From Alicyclobacillus sacchari (GTDB lineage Bacteria; Bacillota; Bacilli; Alicyclobacillales; Alicyclobacillaceae), in the NCBI RefSeq assembly GCF_004366795.1, contig NZ_SORF01000008.1:1-64000 (forward strand): 64,000 bases of DNA, given 5' to 3'. How positions within the stretch are numbered: the first letter of the stretch is position 1; every line of letters begins with the position of its first letter. The translations under genes and the position numbers were made by a program. Below, one piece after another: positions 8,992 through 17,934 of the stretch. A model generated the notes under the pieces. That model was not told the origin of the DNA. It made no database searches and saw nothing but the letters and a program-made list of their open reading frames with translations.

Positions 8992-10656
8992 TTATTGTAC
9001 TGGCTTGAGATGTTGCATGACAATCGCTGCAGATTGATAGTTGGCAGGGCCAGGAGTGATCCAAAGATTTGCCTTGGTTGGCCAGCCTGTGTAATTCGTA
9101 TCGTTGTACTCGTACCAGTACGCTCCCGTCAGCAACGGAATGACCGGCAACTTGTCTGCGGCGATCCGCTCAATCTTGTACATGGCCTGCTTCTGTTTGG
9201 CCAGGTCCGTAGTTGACGCGAACTCGTTGAGCGCTTGATCGACTTGCGGATCCTTAAAGCCCTCGACGTTAAACGACCCATTCGAATCGAGCATGTCGTA
9301 ATATGCCAAATACGGCGTTGGACCCGAGTTCGTCCAGGAAATGGCGAGATCGTACTTGCCGACTTGAACACCGTTTGCGGACGCGGTGGGCGCGATGTTT
9401 GAATAGTACGTCCCGAAGTTCACCTGGTTAATCGTGATTTTGATGCCTATCTTGGCGAGATCCTGCTGGATCAACAAGCAATCCTCGTCCCAATCGCTCC
9501 ACCCAGAGACCACCTCAAGCGAGAAGTTGAGCTCCTTGCCGTTTTTCGCGTAAATGCCATTTGCGTCTTTGCGAAAACCGGCAGCTTGCAACAGTTGCTG
9601 GGCCTTCGCATCGTTGACCGCCGGGAACTTGAGGTACGATTGGGACAAGCTCGGATCGAGCCAGCTTTTGTAGTTGGGCAATGGAAGGCTGATAGGGTTG
9701 CCAACAGCTTCGTAGCCGGTTTCCCCAAGGGTGGAGAGCTTGTTTCGATCAATCGCCAAACTGATAGCCTCGCGAACGTTATAGTTGGCCAAAAGTGGGT
9801 TGGTCAGATTCGGATACAGCTCGACTTCGTTATCGGGCGGGAAGTAGTAGTGGTTGTGCGGATTTGCCGCAACGTATGTCTTCTGCACATTCGGAATATC
9901 CAAGTTGCCATATTGCACGTTGCCTTGTGCTAGGGCCAAATCTGCGCTACTGTTGCTCGTGAAAGCGGGATAGTCGAGTTCAGGTACCTTGGGTGCGCCG
10001 AGATAGTAATTTGGGTTTGCTTTAAATTTGTAGTCCTGCGAAGAAAAATATGAGACGATGAAGGGACCGGTCCCAATGGCCTTATCCCAAGTGATTTTGG
10101 CCTTCGCGGGATCGCCCAGAGAAGCCCACTCGTGTTGTGGCAAAATGTAGGTTGAACCCAGCACATATTGCTCCGCAAATGGGACGTTCACCGTTTTAAA
10201 GGTGAAGACGACTTGATAGTTGCCTACAGCCTTGACGCTCGCGAGATGTTGCCAAACACCATTGGCGTCCGCATCCGGGTACTTTTTCATGGCATTAAAC
10301 GTGAACACGACGTCTTGTGCGGTAAATGCCTTCCCATCGGTCCACTTTGCATTGTGTCGAAGATTCACGGTCAACGTCTTATTGTCGCTTGAAAAGTGAT
10401 AGCTCGTTCCAAGCAAGTCGAAGGTATGACCGCTGACCGCATCAAAGTAGAATAGTGTCTCGTATACATTGCCCAGCGTTCCGGCCAAATTGCCAGACGC
10501 ATATGGGTTGAAGTTATCTGCGTAGGTTCCTTGCGGACTGGTGCAGACAACCAGCGGCGGCAACGTCTTGGCCGTTGCCGTGGCTGCTGGAATCGCAAAG
10601 CCAGCAACTGTGACAGCCGAAGTGGCCAATAAAACTGATAATCTTTTCTTATCCAT
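8992..10656 (-). CDS. ABC transporter substrate-binding protein, family 5 (peptide/nickel type)
   Basis: A 554-residue extracellular solute-binding protein of the oligopeptide/dipeptide/nickel family. ATG 10656 follows a GGGGGG stretch and gives a normal signal peptide (MDKKRLSVLL..., ending near ATATAKT). The frame is open 42 codons further upstream, but those residues are not signal-like. There is no lipobox Cys, so anchoring must be by another route. Family features include DNFNPYASG near the N-terminus, LRHNAKWTDGKAFTAQDVVF, NVREAISLAIDR and GYDLAISW-like GKYDLAISW. No permease or ATPase gene is adjacent, so it is an orphan binding protein. The LacI-type regulator gene immediately upstream and two operator-like sites suggest control by a sugar, hinting at a glycoside ligand rather than a peptide. 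Confidence 0.88.
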   Translation of the reverse strand: MDKKRLSVLLATSAVTVAGFAIPAATATAKTLPPLVVCTSPQGTYADNFNPYASGNLAGTLGNVYETLFYFDAVSGHTFDLLGTSYHFSSDNKTLTVNLRHNAKWTDGKAFTAQDVVFTFNAMKKYPDADANGVWQHLASVKAVGNYQVVFTFKTVNVPFAEQYVLGSTYILPQHEWASLGDPAKAKITWDKAIGTGPFIVSYFSSQDYKFKANPNYYLGAPKVPELDYPAFTSNSSADLALAQGNVQYGNLDIPNVQKTYVAANPHNHYYFPPDNEVELYPNLTNPLLANYNVREAISLAIDRNKLSTLGETGYEAVGNPISLPLPNYKSWLDPSLSQSYLKFPAVNDAKAQQLLQAAGFRKDANGIYAKNGKELNFSLEVVSGWSDWDEDCLLIQQDLAKIGIKITINQVNFGTYYSNIAPTASANGVQVGKYDLAISWTNSGPTPYLAYYDMLDSNGSFNVEGFKDPQVDQALNEFASTTDLAKQKQAMYKIERIAADKLPVIPLLTGAYWYEYNDTNYTGWPTKANLWITPGPANYQSAAIVMQHLKPVQ

Positions 10657-10767
10657 ACATTTCAACCCCCCTGAATTCGTATACAAGCAATCACACCAAT
10701 CAAAGTTCGTATCGTCACTGCATTGGCCGGGGCCCTTTGTCCCGCAGGCTGAAATCCCCCCTCCAAG

Positions 10768-10806
10768 AGCAAGCGCTTTCATTTAGCTTAAACGTTAAAG
10801 CTAACA
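10768..10806 (-). promoter_or_regulatory. cre-like site and LacI-type palindrome upstream of the binding-protein gene
   Basis: AGCAAGCGCTTTCA (10768-10781) is a near-cre sequence with the central GCGC typical of LacI/CcpA operators. Next to it AGCTTAAACGTTAAAGCT (about 10785-10802) is an 18-bp palindrome with one mismatched pair and a central CG. Both lie between the LacI gene and its downstream target, so they may bind CcpA and the local repressor. Confidence 0.5.
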
Positions 10807-10836
10807 TACACTTTCCTCTTCTTAGATGCAAGACAT

Positions 10837-11844
10837 TTACTGATTGTCAAGGGATATTGTGGAGGTCGATTCGCGTGGTACGAAGCGAACCGGCAGTATC
10901 ACAGGGCACTTGTACTCTCGCCCGTCCAGCTTGGCGATGAGCATGGAAGCAGCCTCCCGCCCGGCACGGTAAATATCGTGGTGCACCGTTGTTATCGATG
11001 GCCGCACATACTTGGAGAAGTCGGCATCATCAAACCCAATCACGGACATATCGTCCGGAACACGAAGCCCGCGTTCATGCAGATACTCTATCGCACCAAG
11101 GGCCATGATGTCGGTCGACGCAAAAATCGCCGTCGGCCGGACGCCACGTGTCAAAATGGCATGTATCGCCAACGCCCCGCCTTCACGGCTGTTCTCGCCC
11201 GTCGCACAAAGCCGCCGATCCAATGACAACCCAAGTTCAGCGTGCATACAACGAAAGATGCGGTACCGTTCACACACATACTCATAACCAAGCGGGCCCA
11301 GCAAATAGCCCATGCGGCGGTGTCCCAAGCGATAGACATGATTGATCGCTTCTCGAATCCCACGATTCGTATCCGAAATGACGTAATCACGCAGCATCGG
11401 ATCGCCGCCTCTCCCCAAGGCGACAAACGGCATGCGAATTCTTTTGAAATACTGTACATATTCGTCGTTGTTTTTCAGCTCTGTGAGCACAAGTCCGTCG
11501 ATCCGTTGACGCACAGAGTCGCTCAAGCCGTCCGAATAAATGATGGACACGACATAGCCATACTGTAGCGCCACTTCCGTCATTCCGCGAAGCGCTTCGG
11601 CGAAATACGAATCCGATAATACGCGTGGTGAAGCGGGGATGAAGAGTCCTATCGTATACGTGCGGCGCTTGACGAGGGCCCGTGCAGACATGTTGGGCGT
11701 GTACTGCAATTCCTCGACAGCCTGTAACACTCGCCGCCTCGTCTCATCACTGATGCGGTTGGTTCCATTTAACACGTTCGATACAGTGGTTGGCGTGACA
11801 CCAACTGCTCTCGCCACATCTTTAATCGTAACTTTTTTACGCAT
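10837..11844 (-). CDS. LacI-family transcriptional repressor
   Basis: A 335-residue regulator of standard family length. Residues 5-30 form the LacI helix-turn-helix (VTIKDVARAVGVTPTTVSNVLNG) followed by the hinge helix YTPNMSARAL. Residues from about 63 are a periplasmic-binding-protein-like effector domain with YTIGLFIP, the DGLVLTE loop, FASTDIMALGAIEYL and VIGFDD. It is the first gene read leftward ahead of the orphan binding protein and most likely controls it through the palindromes at 10768-10806. The inducer cannot be told from the sequence. Confidence 0.92.
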   Translation of the reverse strand: MRKKVTIKDVARAVGVTPTTVSNVLNGTNRISDETRRRVLQAVEELQYTPNMSARALVKRRTYTIGLFIPASPRVLSDSYFAEALRGMTEVALQYGYVVSIIYSDGLSDSVRQRIDGLVLTELKNNDEYVQYFKRIRMPFVALGRGGDPMLRDYVISDTNRGIREAINHVYRLGHRRMGYLLGPLGYEYVCERYRIFRCMHAELGLSLDRRLCATGENSREGGALAIHAILTRGVRPTAIFASTDIMALGAIEYLHERGLRVPDDMSVIGFDDADFSKYVRPSITTVHHDIYRAGREAASMLIAKLDGREYKCPVILPVRFVPRESTSTISLDNQ

Positions 11845-12036
11845 GGTTTTCAGTCCCTAGTAAATCACGGAATGGAACGCTGTCTACTACGGTGCCAGCT
11901 TCGAGAAAATCCGTCAAGTTCGCCACCGCACCAGATACGAATAACCGAGTCTTGACACGAGCGGTTGAAAACGATTTCATCTTGGTGAGAGAAGGTTCCC
12001 TGCCACCGCCATTCTGAGTAAGGGGGAATCGAAGCT

Positions 12037-12954
12037 ATGGACTGGTTCCAATTGCGTTACTTCATGCGCGCCGCCGAATTAGAAAACGTCAGCAAGGCGG
12101 CTGAAGAACTTTCCGTTTCGCAACCAGCCCTCAGCCGGGCCATCGCAAAACTGGAAGAGGAACTCGCTGCCCCCTTGTTTATTCGAGAAAGCCGCGGCGT
12201 TCGCCTTACTCCGTACGGCAAGACATTTTTGCCCTACGTTCAACGCGCGTTCGCAGAGCTTGCGCAGGGGCAAGAGGCTGTGCGCGCACTGGTGAATCCG
12301 AGCCATGGCGTGCTCCATATTGGACTTATCTATTCTTTGGGAACACGATTTTTGCCCGAGCTCATCCACGCGTTTAGCCAAGACGAACCCAAGATTTCTG
12401 TCCAATTAATCGAGTCGCCAACGCGCGGTTTACTGGAGTGTCTCGAACGAGGCGATATTGACATTGCGTTCTGCTCACCAGGGGACGACTTCCGTCACTT
12501 AGAGCGAATCGAAGTACTGCGGGAAGATTTGGTGTTTATCGTACCGAAGGAGCATAAATGGGCGGGCCATGAGCGAGCCGCACTGATAGAGGGCAAGGAC
12601 GAGCCATTCGTTATGTATAGTAAGGAAAGTGGTATTCGCGCAATGATTATGCGATACTGCAAAATAGCAGGTTTTACACCGAAAATCGTCATGGAAGGCA
12701 TCGAGGATTTGACGGTAGCAGGCTTGGTTGCAGCGGGCCTGGGAATTGCCATCGTGCCATACAACCGCCATTTGCTTCAACTTCCTATTCACGTCGTGCA
12801 TATCGACATACCCAAGTGCTTTCGTGCCGTGAGCATGGTTTGGCGAAAGCACCAACTGCTCACGCCAGCAGCCCGTAAATTCGTAAACTTCGTCACGCAG
12901 CACCGAGCCGAGTTATGTCCACAGCAAAACTTGCCCAATACGCCTTTCGAGTAA
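12037..12954 (+). CDS. LysR-family transcriptional regulator
   Basis: A 305-residue LysR protein. The N-terminal winged helix-turn-helix is plain: LRYFMRAAELENVSKAAEEL then SQPALSRAIAKLEEEL. The effector-binding domain starts near residue 90 (GVLHIGLIYSLGTRFLPELI) and has LVAAGLGIAIVPY near its end. GGGGGA precedes the ATG. The next gene, a metallo-beta-lactamase-fold hydrolase, starts 15 bases after its stop on the same strand, so the two are likely co-transcribed. This is unlike the usual divergent LysR arrangement. A 190-base gap separates it from the divergent LacI gene. Confidence 0.93.
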   Translation: MDWFQLRYFMRAAELENVSKAAEELSVSQPALSRAIAKLEEELAAPLFIRESRGVRLTPYGKTFLPYVQRAFAELAQGQEAVRALVNPSHGVLHIGLIYSLGTRFLPELIHAFSQDEPKISVQLIESPTRGLLECLERGDIDIAFCSPGDDFRHLERIEVLREDLVFIVPKEHKWAGHERAALIEGKDEPFVMYSKESGIRAMIMRYCKIAGFTPKIVMEGIEDLTVAGLVAAGLGIAIVPYNRHLLQLPIHVVHIDIPKCFRAVSMVWRKHQLLTPAARKFVNFVTQHRAELCPQQNLPNTPFE

Positions 12955-12969
12955 CAGGAGGAGCTACTC

Positions 12970-13620
12970 ATGGAAATTCGTTGTTTTTTCCTTTCCCCAC
13001 TGCGTTCATGTTGCTATATCATGGCCGAATCATTTGAAAAAGGGGCAAAGGCGGTCGTGATCGATCCAGGAGATCTTCATCTTGACCCAGTTTTTGAGTT
13101 TGTTGATAACACAGGCCTCCAAGTGGTTGCCAACTGGAACACACACGCCCACTTCGATCACATCATAGGTGTCGATGTTCTGCGCGATCGCTACGGCATT
13201 CCTGCTTGGGTGCATGAAGCGGATGCTCCAGTCTGGGCGAAGGCACATGTGGCGCATGAGCAGTTTCTTGGCGCATCGGCGCCAGCCGTGGCAAAGCCGG
13301 ATCAATACATGCACGACGGTGACACGCTGACGCTGGGCACCGAGACATTCACAGTCTGGCACACGCCAGGCCATTCGCCGGGCAGCGTCTGTTTGGTAGG
13401 GAACGAGATTGTCTTTTCAGGCGATACCCTATTCGCTGGTACTATCGGACGAACAGACTTGGAAGGCTCAAGTCCGGAAGATATGCGGCAATCGCTTGCG
13501 CGTATTCTGGATTGGCATGACGATTTGATGATTTACCCAGGACACGGCGTGCCGACAAAGATGGCTGTGGAACGGCAGAACAATCGATTTTTGCGCGAGA
13601 TTGCCAGCCGTTTCTCGTGA
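12970..13620 (+). CDS. Metallo-beta-lactamase-fold hydrolase (glyoxalase II-like)
   Basis: A 216-residue cytoplasmic hydrolase of the short glyoxalase-II-like group. The dinuclear metal site is complete: THAHFDH (HxHxDH), His in TPGHSPGSV, Asp in FSGDTLF, and the final His in GHGVPT. GRTDLEGSS is the loop common to YcbL/GloB2-like enzymes, which hydrolyse thioesters. The lack of a rhodanese or long C-terminal domain argues against persulfide dioxygenase. AGGAGG precedes the ATG. It follows a LysR regulator by 15 bases and the start region of a broken MFS gene overlaps its end. True substrate unknown. Confidence 0.88.
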   Translation: MEIRCFFLSPLRSCCYIMAESFEKGAKAVVIDPGDLHLDPVFEFVDNTGLQVVANWNTHAHFDHIIGVDVLRDRYGIPAWVHEADAPVWAKAHVAHEQFLGASAPAVAKPDQYMHDGDTLTLGTETFTVWHTPGHSPGSVCLVGNEIVFSGDTLFAGTIGRTDLEGSSPEDMRQSLARILDWHDDLMIYPGHGVPTKMAVERQNNRFLREIASRFS

Positions 13621-14035
13621 GATTACCCGTGGACCCGTGACGAGAAAGTCAAAGGGCGTCCCTTTTGCTTGGAGGTTTTTGGCACCTTTATATATGGAGT
13701 CCACGTTGAATCCCATCAACAATTCCATGATTGCGACCGCACTCGTTCCGATTGCAACACGCATACACGTTTCCGTCGCGCAAGTCACAGTACTCGTGAC
13801 CGTTCTCTACCTCGCAAGCGCGATCGCCCAACCCACCTCGGGAAAACTCGCAGCGGAATTCGGTCCGAGGCGGATCTTTCTCTCTGGCATCCTCTTGGTC
13901 CTTTTTGGAGGTCTGTTAGGTGGCTTAGGGCGCAACCTAGCCATGTTGATTTTCTCGCGCATCCTGATTGGTATTGGCACTTCTCCTGCCTATCCATCTG
14001 CAATGCTTTTGATTCGGCGTCATGCCGTATGGTAA
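13601..14035 (+). pseudogene. Truncated MFS transporter (EmrB/QacA-like N-terminal part)
   Basis: The frame encodes only about the first four helices of a drug:H+ antiporter-like MFS protein: LAPLYMESTLNPINNSMIAT, SAIAQPTSGKLAAEFGPRR (motif A region) and LGRNLAMLIFSRILIGIGT. It ends at a TAA just after AMLLIRR, where an intact relative would continue for another 300 or more residues. No frame downstream restores transporter sequence before the convergent gene at 14223, so this is a deletion remnant rather than a simple frameshift. The start is uncertain: ATG 13694 is a good internal candidate behind GGAGG at some distance, or a start overlapping the preceding hydrolase. Confidence 0.75.
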
Positions 14036-14074
14036 CCAAACGGCGTTATATATACAGGTTTCAACTAAACATAT

Positions 14075-14123
14075 GGGGCTGGTACGCAAATCCGCTTTCA
14101 TTGACGGATGAATGGCCAGCCCC
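14075..14123. repeat. Two-tier hairpin after the truncated MFS gene
   Basis: GGGGCTGG (14075-14082) pairs perfectly with CCAGCCCC (14116-14123), and ATCCG (14090-14094) with CGGAT (14105-14109) inside it. No T run follows on either strand, so it is not a standard terminator. It may be a remnant repeat or structured RNA. Confidence 0.4.
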
Positions 14124-14222
14124 GTTTGGGGAATTACATATAGTTTGGCGTCACTCCCAAAAGTCTGCTAGATTCAATCATCCAGTGTACGTTGCCTGCG
14201 CGTCATGACCACACGCGACATG

Positions 14223-15533
14223 TTACAATGAATTCGAACGAGGGATGGGACGGCTGCCTGCAGAAGCTTGTTCCATGGGTGCGATTGGATCGAGATCGGT
14301 TAGCAAAAAAGCATAACTGAATATGCCGATGACGAGCACGCCGGCCGCGCAGAGAAAAGCATCCATGAAAGAACCTGTCGCTTGCACAATGAACCCAGTG
14401 ACAATAGGTGCAACAATGCCCATGGCGTTATTTCCAAACGTGAGGAAACCGGTTAGGACGCCAACTGTACCACGCGGGGCAATGAACGTCGGCACACTAT
14501 ACGCAACCGAAGAGGTACATACGAGCGAACCTAGCGCCAAAGATATCCACAAAACCGCCCACCCCGCGGAGTGCACATAGGCGGCCCCAATAACGGATAA
14601 TCCAAGCAGGAGACCAATAACCAGAACCGCTTTACGCACCCGCAAAGGGTTACGTCCGCGGCGAATCAGCGCATCCACGAGTATACCGCCCACCAGCATC
14701 TCGGCCAGGAACCCGACGAGCCATGGCACCGCCGCGTACCAACCTGTTTTTAAAACGGTCAAGTGCATTTGGTCTTCCAGATAACCAGGCAGCCAGGATA
14801 AAAAGAGCCACCAGGAATATCCGTAAGCCGCAAAGCCAATAAAGACACCCCAAACCTTCTTGAACCGAAGCAAATACACTAAATTGCTCCAAGTGCCACC
14901 GACGGCCTCACCTTCAGCTTGGCTTCCTCCCGCCTCAATGTACTTGCGTTCTTCTGACGAAAGCCGCTGATCCTCGCTTGGATTGCGATACATCGCCCAA
15001 AAGACGATGACATAGACAATGCTGAGGGCGCCAGTCGCAATGAAGCCCCCGCGCCAGCCCCAGGCCGTGACGGCCCAGGCGAGCAAAGGAGCCCCAATGG
15101 CACTAGCCAGTTTGGACTCTGAATCGTATAGAGATACCGCACGGGCGCGCTCAGCAACGGGAAACCAATACGCCGATGCCTTGGTTGCGGCTGGAAAATA
15201 CGGCGCCTCACCAAACCCAAGTAGCACGCGTGCGAATAAAAGCAACCCCTGCCCCGTGGCCGCCGCCGTGGTGAAACATGCAATCGACCACAACAACATC
15301 CCCAAACGAATAACCCATTTCACGCCGACCTTATCGAGCAGCGCGCCAACCGGAATCTGAAGCAATGCGTAGGACCAACCAAATGCCGATAAGATGATGC
15401 CCATTTGCCCGGCTGTCAAGTGAAAGCCCGACTCGATGGGCTTTGTCGCGATCGACATGGTCGAGCGATCCAAGTAGTTGACGATCACGCCAAACGCAAT
15501 CAGTATGCCAATCCACCAACGTCGATGTTTCAT
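14223..15533 (-). CDS. MFS transporter, anion:cation symporter type (sugar acid uptake)
   Basis: A 436-residue, 12-helix carrier. The N-terminus has the ACS-family signature IVNYLDRSTMSIA, followed by GWSYALLQIPVGALLDKVG (motif A region) and RVLLGFGEAPYFPAA. Relatives such as GudP, GarP, ExuT and DgoT import hexuronates, aldarates or aldonates with protons. GGGGAG lies seven bases before the ATG. It is the third gene of a leftward set after a zinc dehydrogenase and a TIM-barrel isomerase, fitting an operon that takes up and oxidises or isomerises a sugar acid or polyol. The actual substrate cannot be read from sequence. Confidence 0.88.
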   Translation of the reverse strand: MKHRRWWIGILIAFGVIVNYLDRSTMSIATKPIESGFHLTAGQMGIILSAFGWSYALLQIPVGALLDKVGVKWVIRLGMLLWSIACFTTAAATGQGLLLFARVLLGFGEAPYFPAATKASAYWFPVAERARAVSLYDSESKLASAIGAPLLAWAVTAWGWRGGFIATGALSIVYVIVFWAMYRNPSEDQRLSSEERKYIEAGGSQAEGEAVGGTWSNLVYLLRFKKVWGVFIGFAAYGYSWWLFLSWLPGYLEDQMHLTVLKTGWYAAVPWLVGFLAEMLVGGILVDALIRRGRNPLRVRKAVLVIGLLLGLSVIGAAYVHSAGWAVLWISLALGSLVCTSSVAYSVPTFIAPRGTVGVLTGFLTFGNNAMGIVAPIVTGFIVQATGSFMDAFLCAAGVLVIGIFSYAFLLTDLDPIAPMEQASAGSRPIPRSNSL

Positions 15534-15639
15534 TGCGTCACTCCCCTATTGTGCGTGCTATTACGTTCTGGTCAGTTGTCCTCCATTCCTGCCGAACGCT
15601 GATTGAAAGGGCTTACATGCAAGGCGGAAGAAGGGACAA

Positions 15640-16449
15640 CTAGGCGGATCGCCCACGGCACTCCGCAAGCGAACGCAACAGTGCGCTCCACCCACGATGC
15701 CCAAAATACTCTAAGGAAACGTAACCCGTGTAGCCCCGACCTTGCAATTCACGCAACACAGCCGTATTGTTGACATCGCCTGTCGGATCGAACACAGACA
15801 CTGGCTGGCTGCGATACCAACAATCGTGATTCCAGTGATAGTTTTTGCAATGCACATGTGCGATACTTGCATACATCGCGTCTAAAACCTGCAGCGGATC
15901 AATGTGATCTGGATTGAAATTGGCCGGATCAAAAATCAATTTGACATCGCAGTCGCGCGTAGCCTCAATCAGCTCCTCAAGCGCATCAAGGTGATCCGCG
16001 AACGTCTGATAATGTGTCTCCACCCATAGCTCCATTCCGTCTGCATACGCAATTTTTGCCGCGTGGCGCAAAGCCATCAACGACTCATCCCATAGTTCGG
16101 GACTCGTTTTCGCGGACGGAATGTGACCAAAAAACGTCCGTACCGCCTTTGCACCGATTTTACGGCCTATCGCGGCTAGCTGCTGTACCTTCAGAATGTC
16201 CTTCTCCCGCTCGGCTGGACCTTGCGAAAAATAGGTATACCCACTTACCACAGGCACTTCAACGCGATTTCCTTCCAATTGCTCGATCAAGCCCTCAAGC
16301 GCATTTCGTGATGCGTACGGCTCGAGGTGACCCTCCCACAACTCCAGGCCATCGATGCTGGCACCTTCCCTGCGCCATAGATCGACTTGTTGCAACACCC
16401 ATTGTACGTCGTGCTCTTTCATACCTGTCGTGCAAACACTCCACTTCAT
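15640..16449 (-). CDS. Sugar phosphate isomerase/epimerase (xylose isomerase-like TIM barrel)
   Basis: A 269-residue AP-endonuclease-2/xylose-isomerase-like TIM barrel. The frame is open 133 codons further upstream, but that part only shadows the dehydrogenase gene. ATG 16449, behind AGGGA, begins the fold (MKWSVCTTGM...). The metal-binding acidic/His residues expected for the family are visible: Glu in WVETHYQ, Asp in IFDPANF, His in AHVHCKNYHW, and Glu in VSLEYFGH near the end. Such enzymes act as 3-epimerases, hydroxypyruvate isomerases or inosose dehydratases. It lies 25 bases after the dehydrogenase gene and before an MFS carrier, so it should act on the same sugar pathway. Confidence 0.85.
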   Translation of the reverse strand: MKWSVCTTGMKEHDVQWVLQQVDLWRREGASIDGLELWEGHLEPYASRNALEGLIEQLEGNRVEVPVVSGYTYFSQGPAEREKDILKVQQLAAIGRKIGAKAVRTFFGHIPSAKTSPELWDESLMALRHAAKIAYADGMELWVETHYQTFADHLDALEELIEATRDCDVKLIFDPANFNPDHIDPLQVLDAMYASIAHVHCKNYHWNHDCWYRSQPVSVFDPTGDVNNTAVLRELQGRGYTGYVSLEYFGHRGWSALLRSLAECRGRSA

Positions 16450-16474
16450 AGCTGCATCCCTCGCTTGTTCGGAG

Positions 16475-17467
16475 TTAGAATCTGAGCAACGCTTTACCTG
16501 GTTTACCGGAAAGCGCATGGGCATAAGCCGCTTCAAATGCATCGAGCGATACCTCAGCCCCAATGCATGCCTCCAGTTTAGACGCCAGTTCGCGATCGCG
16601 ATTGAGCCACGCCAAAGCCGCCACGAAGTCGTCATAGACATAAATGATAGAGCCATACAGCGTGGCCTCTTTACGCACAAACCGCTGCATCGGAATGGCC
16701 GCTTCCTCAGCCATGCCAACGCCAATGATGGAACCGCCCGACGACACGGCAGCAAATGCCGCTTCAACGGATGCACGTGCACCCGCCGCCTCAACCACCA
16801 CGGAAAAGGCGTCATCCTCAACTTGATCCGGCGTGATCGTATGCACATCTGGCAAAAACGAGCGAATCCAGGTCAGGCGGCTCGGCTGGATATCAGTTAC
16901 AGTAACCTGAGCGCCCCGAGCTCTGGCAACCATCGCGCATAGTGCCCCTTCCGTCCCGCAACCGCTGACGAGAACCTCTTCACCTTCGCAAATGTGTACT
17001 TTGCGCATTGCGTGCACAGCCACCGCAAATGGCTCGACAAGAACCGCCACTCGATCGGGTATTGCTTCCGGTACAGGTACCGCGTACTTGGCTGCAACCA
17101 CCCATTCGTCAGCAAAGCCACCAGGTACGTTGATGCCAAGCGATTGCTTGTTTCGACAGATGTTTGTCTGGCCCCGCTTACATCTGTCACACTCATTACA
17201 AAACGTATTGGGAATGATAACAATGCGATCCCCTGGTACAAACGAAGTCCCATCGCCGGCTTCCGTCACGACAGCAAGTACTTCATGCCCAGGCCGCACC
17301 GGGTACACAGCATGTGCAAGATGCCCCTCATATACCTTCAAATCCGATCCACAGATACCACCATACAGCGTGCTAACCCGAAGCTCGCCAGCCTGCAAGG
17401 GACGGCTTTCGGAACGAGGCGTGTGCACGAATAACTTTCCAGGCTCCTCCAGAATAAGCTCCCGCAC
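16475..17467 (-). CDS. Zinc-dependent alcohol/polyol dehydrogenase (MDR family)
   Basis: A 330-residue medium-chain dehydrogenase, NAD(P)-linked. GTG 17467 is chosen because AAGGAG lies nine bases upstream; a GTG 26 codons earlier lacks a site. Catalytic zinc ligands: Cys in GGICGSDLKVYEGH, His-Glu in RPGHEV and Glu in VEPFAVAVHA. Structural zinc: four Cys in FCNECDRCKRGQTNICR. The Rossmann loop reads VSGCGTEGAL. It resembles sorbitol, threonine or galactitol-1-phosphate dehydrogenases. First gene of the predicted dehydrogenase-isomerase-transporter operon. Confidence 0.9.
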   Translation of the reverse strand: MRELILEEPGKLFVHTPRSESRPLQAGELRVSTLYGGICGSDLKVYEGHLAHAVYPVRPGHEVLAVVTEAGDGTSFVPGDRIVIIPNTFCNECDRCKRGQTNICRNKQSLGINVPGGFADEWVVAAKYAVPVPEAIPDRVAVLVEPFAVAVHAMRKVHICEGEEVLVSGCGTEGALCAMVARARGAQVTVTDIQPSRLTWIRSFLPDVHTITPDQVEDDAFSVVVEAAGARASVEAAFAAVSSGGSIIGVGMAEEAAIPMQRFVRKEATLYGSIIYVYDDFVAALAWLNRDRELASKLEACIGAEVSLDAFEAAYAHALSGKPGKALLRF

Positions 17468-17621
17468 CTGTCCCCACTCCTTCGCTCTTCGTTTCGTCGA
17501 GAAGATGACATATGCTCCACCGGCCGGGTACACCGAATGTATCACCAGCTAAAGCGGAGGTCTAATACCGATTGTGACACGCAGGCATGCATACGGGTTA
17601 TATCTGAGACTCGCCTGCCTG

Positions 17622-17906
17622 TTACAACCGATTCAAACGATCCCGCTGGATCTTGCACGACTCGGCGTGAATGGCGCGAAATACATCCTGCATGAACTCC
17701 CCCCGCAACCCTAACGCAGTCCCCAAGCGAACATAGTTTTCCTGTACCGCGGCGGCCCGCTGCGGCTGATAGACAGACTCAGATGTCGCCTGTTTGCGCG
17801 CCCCGATCTCCGCCGACAATGTCAAACGTCTGGCAATACACGCAATCAATTCGCGATCCACTCGGTCAATCTCCCTGCGCAATGTCTCAAGGATGGGATC
17901 TGACAT
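17622..17906 (-). CDS. aroQ: Chorismate mutase, AroQ type (monofunctional)
   Basis: A 94-residue all-alpha chorismate mutase converting chorismate to prephenate, the branch step to Phe and Tyr. ATG 17906 follows GGGGG by ten bases. Family pattern: LRREIDRVDRELIACIARRL, where the first Arg and the Asp-Arg start the active site; IGARKQ supplies the Arg/Lys pair; and the last helix has VFRAIHAESCKIQ. The length equals a stand-alone AroQ domain, with no fused DAHP synthase or prephenate dehydratase. It is preceded by an unusual T-box leader with its own strong promoter, so it should be induced when the cognate aminoacyl-tRNA is uncharged. No further biosynthetic gene follows. Confidence 0.88.
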   Translation of the reverse strand: MSDPILETLRREIDRVDRELIACIARRLTLSAEIGARKQATSESVYQPQRAAAVQENYVRLGTALGLRGEFMQDVFRAIHAESCKIQRDRLNRL

Positions 17907-17934
17907 CGTATTCACGCCCCCCATTGTACAACAC

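Noticed and set aside
15640-16848. A 402-codon version of the isomerase gene
   Set aside because: The first 133 codons only mirror the dehydrogenase gene; the fold and ribosome site begin at 16449.
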